Shown here piece after piece: positions 58,839 through 64,000 of a DNA stretch of 64,000 bases. Every line of letters begins with the position of its first letter. The stretch's first letter is position 1. The DNA lies in assembly GCA_963726765.1 (NCBI GenBank), contig CAVSDH010000008.1:82049-146048 (forward strand). Reading direction: 5' to 3'. Under the pieces are notes generated by a model. The model saw only the letters and a program-made list of their open reading frames with translations. It searched no databases and was not told where the DNA came from. Both the position numbers and the translations under genes were made by a program. The DNA comes from CAIWHR01 sp963726765. GTDB lineage: Bacteria; Pseudomonadota; Gammaproteobacteria; Burkholderiales; Casimicrobiaceae.

Positions 58839-59222
58839 CTATTTCTTCGTACAGCCTTGGTTATTCTTGCCCTTGGCGCAAACGGTGCCATTGGGGCCTT
58901 CGGCCACGCCCATGCCATTCTTGGTTTTGGCTTCTCCGCCCCGCGCGGTCTTGGTGGTAGTAACGCCATTCTGATTCGTCTGCGCCACGGCAGCATTGCC
59001 CGTTCTGGGATTCACGGCGGCCTTCGTGCCTGTGCTGCTTTGCACGGTCGTCACCCCGCCTGAATTCTTTTGGGCGGTAGTGACAGTGCCGGTGTTGGGG
59101 TTGACCGCCACGGCCTTCTCGCCATTGCTGCAAACGGTCTTGCCGCGAGCGTTGGTTACGCAATCAGCCGCCGATGCCACTGACGCAAAAGACAGGAGCG
59201 CCATTATCAATACTAGCTTCAT
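58839..59222 (-). CDS. Small secreted protein with tandem Gly/Thr/Asn repeats
   Basis: A 127-residue exported protein: signal peptide MKLVLIMALLSFASVASA, then ADCVTNARGKTVCSNG with one likely disulfide. The middle is two imperfect repeats (AVNPNTGTVTTAQKNSGGVT and AVNPRTGNAAVAQTNQNGVT), ending in a GTVCAKGKNNQGCTKK tail with another cysteine pair. I chose ATG 59222 because GGAG lies 8 bases before it; two upstream ATGs (59228, 59234) overlap that ribosome site. Beta-helical or fibre-like repeats are suggested by the sequence pattern. Function unknown. Confidence 0.75.
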   Translation of the reverse strand: MKLVLIMALLSFASVASAADCVTNARGKTVCSNGEKAVAVNPNTGTVTTAQKNSGGVTTVQSSTGTKAAVNPRTGNAAVAQTNQNGVTTTKTARGGEAKTKNGMGVAEGPNGTVCAKGKNNQGCTKK

Positions 59223-59234
59223 TTGCATCTCCAT

Positions 59235-59551
59235 AAATTGCTGAATGAGAATCCATCAACGATTATTGCGACTAGCTCCGTTGAACTTTTCCATAATAGC
59301 CTACCCTGCGCACCGCAGCCCGCGTTTGTGCTGAGTCAACGGCGGTCCATTGCTTTTCAGATTCGAAAAGTCCCGGCCGTACTACGGCGGCTCTTTACGC
59401 CTGCATGGCCGCTGTGCCTGAGTCCGCGTGTCGCTCGAATCGGCACCGTGCAGGTCTCTGACCGGCCATTTCCCGTCGTTCCTGCGCGACTCCGAAGCCC
59501 CGCCGAAACCGGTATTTCAAGCCGGCGGTCGGGGATGATCCTGAATGTTCA
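59235..59551. other. Intergenic, contains one copy of a 17-base dispersed repeat
   Basis: No convincing gene in 317 bases. AGGTCTCTGACCGGCCA (59452-59468) matches, with one mismatch, a copy at 60859-60875, 1.4 kb away on the other side of the binding-protein gene. Confidence 0.4.
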
Positions 59552-60610
59552 TTACTGAATCACCTCGTCTGCACGCACAAGAAGCGACTTCGGAATCGTT
59601 AGAGCAAGCGCATTCGCGGTTTTGAGGTTGATTGTCAGCGCGTACTTGGTGGGTGCCTGCACTGGCAGGTCAGCCGGCTTCTCGCCTTTGAGGATTCGAT
59701 GGGCATAGGTGGCCGCGCGTGGGAAATTGTCGATCAGCTCAGCTCCGTAGGACAGTAGACCGCCGAGTACGGTAAAGAAACGATAAGCGTACACAGCAGG
59801 AAGACGATAGCGAGCCGCTAGCGATGTGATCTGCACGCGATGAGCATCCGTGAAGCTGTCCGGCATCACGATAAGGGAGCCATTCGGCTCCCGTGCCTGT
59901 GCGGCAAGAACGGATTCGAGTTCGGACGCGTCGTGAACAGGTGCTGCGATCATCTCGAGGCCGAGGGATGCAGCGGCTGCTTTAAGTGGGCTCAGGTAAA
60001 TGTCGCGATATGGCGTCGTTGCGGGATTGAACAAGCAGGCGACCCGGTTGATGCGCGGTGCGACCTCCTTGAGCAGCTCCAGCCACTTGCCGGCAATCTT
60101 CGGCTCCATCACGGTGAAACCGGTGACGTTGCCGCCCGGCCGCGCCAAGCTCACGACGAAGCCGCTGCCCACCGGATCGGTAACCGTCGCGAAGACGATC
60201 GGTATGGTGCGCGTTTGTTGCAGCAGCGCGGTCGTGGTGGGTGTGGTGTGCGAAAGAATGAGGTCGGGCTGTAACGCAACGAGTTCTTTCGCAAATTGCC
60301 GCATCAACTGCGCGTCGGTGGGCGTCGCCCAACGAGCATCAATCCGAACGTTGCTGCCCTCCGTCCACCCGAGCTTGTGGAGTTCTTCGCGGAACGCCGC
60401 GATAAAGCGCTGTGCTTCCAAGTCGCTCTCGGGAAAGCCCATCAGCACACCTATCCGCCGCATCCGCTCTGGCTGCTGCGCCAAGGCAATCAGCGGAGCC
60501 GCCAGCATGCCAACGAAGACTTCGCCGATGAACGCCCGCCGATCGATAGCGCGGTAGGGATGCCCGTTACCGGGCACCTCCCGCACAGAACCGAACGTTT
60601 TCCGGAGCAT
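59552..60610 (-). CDS. ABC transporter substrate-binding protein (Trp/branched-chain-like, orphan)
   Basis: A 352-residue periplasmic binding protein of the type-1 fold family often annotated as tryptophan/tyrosine transport. The leader carries a twin-arginine-like DRRAFIGEVF and AAPLIALAQQ cleavage region, preceded by a 25-residue arm. Fold features: RRIGVLMGFPESDLEAQRFI, LILSHTTPTTTALLQQTRTI and IPIVFATVTDPVGSGFVVSL. No permease or ATPase genes are adjacent. Orphan binding proteins of this class are multiplied in Burkholderiales. ATG 60610, or the in-frame ATG just before the second part of the leader. Confidence 0.78.
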   Translation of the reverse strand: MLRKTFGSVREVPGNGHPYRAIDRRAFIGEVFVGMLAAPLIALAQQPERMRRIGVLMGFPESDLEAQRFIAAFREELHKLGWTEGSNVRIDARWATPTDAQLMRQFAKELVALQPDLILSHTTPTTTALLQQTRTIPIVFATVTDPVGSGFVVSLARPGGNVTGFTVMEPKIAGKWLELLKEVAPRINRVACLFNPATTPYRDIYLSPLKAAAASLGLEMIAAPVHDASELESVLAAQAREPNGSLIVMPDSFTDAHRVQITSLAARYRLPAVYAYRFFTVLGGLLSYGAELIDNFPRAATYAHRILKGEKPADLPVQAPTKYALTINLKTANALALTIPKSLLVRADEVIQ

Positions 60611-61086
60611 CTCCGCCCTCCCCAGTGGTGCCCAGAATCGTGCAGGGCACGCTACGCCGTTGCCCTCACAGGGTCAAGCAACGTGCTTGTCATCGCGTAC
60701 TCTTGCGGTGATGCGCAATTCCGTAGGCGCGAACGCTTGAATGCGAGCCTTGTTGGACAGCCGTCATTCGCAGCGACGACCGCTTCTGAGAAAGTCGGAC
60801 GACCGGAAAGGTTCGTACTGCGACTTTCGAAGATCAAAACGCACGCGCTCAGACCTGAAGGTCGCTGACCGGCCACAACCAGTCATAGCGCCTCGTCCTC
60901 TAAAGCGGCCACTCAACGGTAACGTCGGGACCGCAGCGATCCGCGAGGCGCCGACCGACCAACGGGGCCGGTGCAATGAGATTGGCTGCCACACCTTGGA
61001 CCGAGCGTGCTGGCTATTGTTGCGGAAACCGGTAGCGATCCGCAGAATGGGCACTCCCGTTTGAGCTGACCTCCACGCCTCCTTCC
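60611..61086. other. Intergenic region with dispersed repeat copy, no gene seen
   Basis: 476 bases between divergent binding-protein and cyclase genes. It contains the second copy of the 17-base repeat (60859-60875), with short related pieces nearby such as GACCGGCCA and repeated CGACCG, suggesting a degenerate intergenic repeat family. Promoters for both genes must lie here but are not distinct. Confidence 0.4.
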
Positions 61087-64000
61087 ATGTCGGAGCCATT
61101 GCCCGCTAAGGCTTCCCTGCCCCCCGGTGCGGTCGCGATTCTGTTCACCGACATCGAGGGCAGCACGGTGCTGTGGGAGCAGGACGGTGGCCGAATGTCG
61201 CAAGCGCTGGCAGCCCACGACGCGTTGGCGCGCAGGGCGGTCGAGCGCCACTGCGGCACGGTTGTGAGGACCACCGGCGACGGCATGCATGCCGTCTTCG
61301 ACGATGCGCTGGACGCGATCGCCGCGACGGTGGATCTGCAGCAGGCGCTCGCCGATCCGGCCGTCACCAATGGCGTTGCCTTGCGCGTGCGTTGCGGATT
61401 GCACGCGGGGGTGGTCGAGCGCCGCGACAACGATTACTTCGGTAGTCCTGTCAACCGTGCGGCGCGGATCATGAGCGCGGCCCATGGAGGTCAGGTGTTG
61501 CTGTCCCAGGCCGTGGTAGATGGCATGCGGCAAATCCTACCAGCCGAGGTATCCCTGCGCGATCTCGGTATGGTGCGCCTCAAGGACATGTCGAACCCCG
61601 AGCACGTCTATCAAGTCCTGCACCGCGATCTGCGGCAGCAATTTCCAGCGTTGCGTTCGCTGGAGGCCATACCGAACAACCTCCCGCAGCAGGTAACGAG
61701 CTTCGTCGGGCGTGAGCAAGCGTTGGCGGATTTGAAGCGGCTGCTGGCCAGGGTTCGGCTGGTGACCTTAACCGGCTCGGGCGGCTGCGGCAAGACGCGT
61801 CTTGCCCTGCAGGTTGCCGCCGACTCCCTCGAGCGCTTCCCCGACGGGGTCTGGTTGGTGGAACTGTCGCCGCTCGTGGATCCTGGTCTCGTGCCACAAA
61901 CGGTGGCGACGGTGCTGGGCTTGAAGGAAGTGCCGGGCAAGCCGATCAGCCAGACGCTCACCGAGCACCTCAAGGACAGGCGGCTCCTGCTCTTGCTCGA
62001 CAACTGCGAGCACCTGCTCGACGGCTGCGCGCGGCTGGTCGACCTGCTAATGCGTCAGTGCCCGGCTATCGCAATTCTCGCGAGCAGTCGGGAAGCTCTC
62101 GGCATTGGGGGCGAGCAGACATATCGAGTGCCGTCACTGTCGCAGCCCGATCCGAAGCAGCTGCATACGCCGGCCTCCATCGCACCATTTGAGGCGGTGC
62201 AATTGTTTACCGACCGTGCCTTGTTAGCCCGGACAGACTTTCAAGTGACCGACCAGAACGCCTCCACGCTCGCTTCCATTTGTTATCGGCTGGACGGGAT
62301 TCCGCTGGCAATCGAGTTGGCGGCGGCGCGTGTGCGCTCCCTAACCGCCGAAGAGATCAACAGCAGGCTGGACCAGCGTTTTCGCTTGTTGACCGGGGCT
62401 CGCGAACAGCGTTGCCGCGTCAGCAAACGCTGCGCTCGCTCATCGACTGGAGCTACGACTTGCTGCACGAACCCGAGAAGCTGCTATTGCAACGGCTATC
62501 GGTATTTGCCGGCGGTGGATGTTGGAAGCGGCAGAGCAGGTCTGCGCGATGAAGGCGTTGAGGCCCGGGAAGTACTCAATCTGCTGACTTCGCTTTGCGA
62601 CAAGAGCTTGGTGGTCGTGGAGCGAAACGATGGGCACTCTCGCTACCGGTTGTTGGAAACCGTGCGGCAGTATTCCCGAGAAATACTCTTTGAGAGCGGA
62701 GGCGGCGAGGCAGTTCGTGACCAGCATCGAAAATGCTTCCTAACCTTGGCGGAGGAGGCAGAACCGCAACTGACCGGTGCGGATCAGGCAGTGTGGCTAC
62801 GGTGTCTGGACGAGGAGCACGACAACTTGCGATCTGCTCTGGAGTGGAGCCACGCGGGGGCGGGACCGAAAACAGGACTTCGGCTTTGCGGCGCGCTGGG
62901 AAGGTTCTGGGAAATGCGCACGCATCTCTCGGAAGGGCGGCAGTGGTGTGCGCGCGTCCTGAATAAGGCGGGCGCCGAGGAGCGAACGCCGGAGCGCGCC
63001 AAGGTGCTCAATGTGACGGGCACACTGGCCTGGTTTCAAGCCGACTATCGCGCCGCCCGACAGATGCACGAGGAGAGCCTGGCGATCGTGCGAGAACTGG
63101 GAGACCGAGGCTGGGATTGCCCGGTCGTTGAATAACCTGGGGCTTGTGGCTTGGGATCAGGGGGACTATCCGATCCGCCCGGGCCCTGCATGAGGAGAGT
63201 CTGCGATCAGACGGGGGAACTGGGAGATCAGGACCATCGCTGGTCGCCGGACGACCTTGGAAACTTGGCCTTTGAACAGGGCGACGATCCGTCCGCCGGT
63301 GCCCTGCACGAGGAAAGCCTGGCGATCGTGCGGGTCGGCGACCAGAGTGGCATCGCAACCTCATGGAACAACCTGGCGAACGTGGCGAGCGCGCGGTCGA
63401 CCATCCCGCCGCCGAAGAATGTACGAGGAGAGCTTGCGATTCGTGCGGGAACTGGGGGGACCATGGAGAGGCATTGCCGATTCGCTGAACAACCTGTCGT
63501 TGTCGCCACCGAGCAGGTGATCATCGGCAGCCAGGGCGCAGCTGGAGGAGAGCTTGGCGATCATGCGGGAAATGGGCGAGCGGAGGGCATCGCCACCTCG
63601 TTGAAACGCTTCGGGGCGTCGCGTTGGAGGAGGGCGACTATTCCGCCGCCTGATAGCGCGAACAAGGAGAGCCTGGCGATCCGCCGCGAGTTGGGCGAGA
63701 GACGGCAGATATGCCGATCTTCGCCTGTCGCAGTGGCGGAAGCGGTAGTGGTCGGCAACTTTCTCAGCGCCGCCCGCATCTGGGGCGCGGCGGAGCGACT
63801 GACGGGAGGAGATCGATCGCTGCTTGCGCCGAATGAACGGACCGGCTACGACCGACGCGTGGGCGCGGCCTGCGCTGCATTGGGCAACGGCGCTGCATTC
63901 GACGATGCTCGGCAGGAAGGGCGTGTTCGTCGCTCGACGAAGCAGGAGGATCGCAATGCAGACTGAAAGGCGAGCTGACGACAATGCTTGCGTACGCATA
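61087..64000 (+). pseudogene. Guanylate/adenylate-cyclase-like regulator with NB-ARC ATPase and TPR repeats, frameshifted, runs off the end
   Basis: Begins at ATG 61087 with a class III cyclase domain: AVAILFTDIEGSTVLWEQDG with the first metal Asp, GTVVRTTGDGMHAVF with the second, and GLHAGVVERRDNDYFGSPVN. Next is an AP/NB-ARC ATPase with P-loop LTGSGGCGKTRLALQVAAD near residue 230 and LLLLLDNCEHLLDGCARLV. A pair of compensating shifts (near 62395 and 62525) garbles about 40 residues; the clean version reads QTLRSLIDWSYDLLHEPEKL. After 63120 the frame breaks repeatedly, but TPR-like units (HEESLAIVRELGD) continue to about 63700. Such proteins are adenylyl-cyclase-fused regulators common in Burkholderiales and Rhizobiales; their output is unknown. 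Confidence 0.72.

Overview
The window is high-GC DNA from a proteobacterium, most likely a betaproteobacterium of Burkholderiales type. The signs are the gene order recA-recX-alaS, the ribBA-ribH-nusB-thiL-pgpA run, a minor-pilin operon ending in pilY1, TRAP transporters, orphan periplasmic binding proteins, and an aromatic acyl-CoA operon with a fused monooxygenase/reductase. I saw no rRNA, tRNA or CRISPR array. Many genes carry single-base frameshifts. They include alaS and ribH, which free-living bacteria normally cannot lose, so most of these look like sequencing or assembly indels. I mark such genes as pseudogenes only because the reading frame is broken as given.

Layout. 1-6.3 kb: TRAP permease genes, a TetR/GNAT divergent pair with an AT-rich operator, then a minus-strand binding protein-aldehyde dehydrogenase-SDR operon. 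6.5-11.5 kb: a small secreted protein, a heavily frameshifted TPR/O-GlcNAc-transferase-like gene, a metallo-beta-lactamase-fold hydrolase paired with a PAS protein, and a small winged-helix protein. 11.6-18.6 kb: an ArgE-like deacetylase plus an aspartoacylase-like enzyme, a TRAP binding protein, ComEC, a VOC protein and a PaaI-like thioesterase. 18.6-23.0 kb: alaS (with an odd in-frame insert), recX, recA.

23.2-34.3 kb is one long minus-strand run. A TetR repressor, an RND adaptor and an RND pump sit behind a promoter whose spacer is the operator. They are followed by ribBA, ribH, nusB, an orphan binding protein, thiL, pgpA, a GNAT and pncC: riboflavin and thiamine cofactor synthesis, antitermination and phospholipid synthesis.

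34.3-44.9 kb is a tightly overlapping catabolic operon: fused FAD monooxygenase/old-yellow-enzyme, MarR regulator, enoyl-CoA hydratase, acyl-CoA dehydrogenase, aryl-CoA ligase, RidA, glutaryl-CoA dehydrogenase, a GST-fold isomerase, and a FAH-family hydrolase joined to a formamidase-like alpha/beta hydrolase. The best reading is aerobic CoA-dependent degradation of 2-aminobenzoate (anthranilate). The alternative is salicylate via salicylyl-CoA and gentisate.

45.1-54.7 kb: plus-strand type IV pilus minor-pilin operon (fimT, pilE, a second fimT/gspH, pilV, pilW, pilX, pilY1) followed by a TonB-like gene. 54.9-64 kb: mmsA, then an accessory stretch with a DUF2779 nuclease, an AlpA regulator, a secreted repeat protein, an orphan binding protein and a frameshifted cyclase-ATPase-TPR regulator running off the end.
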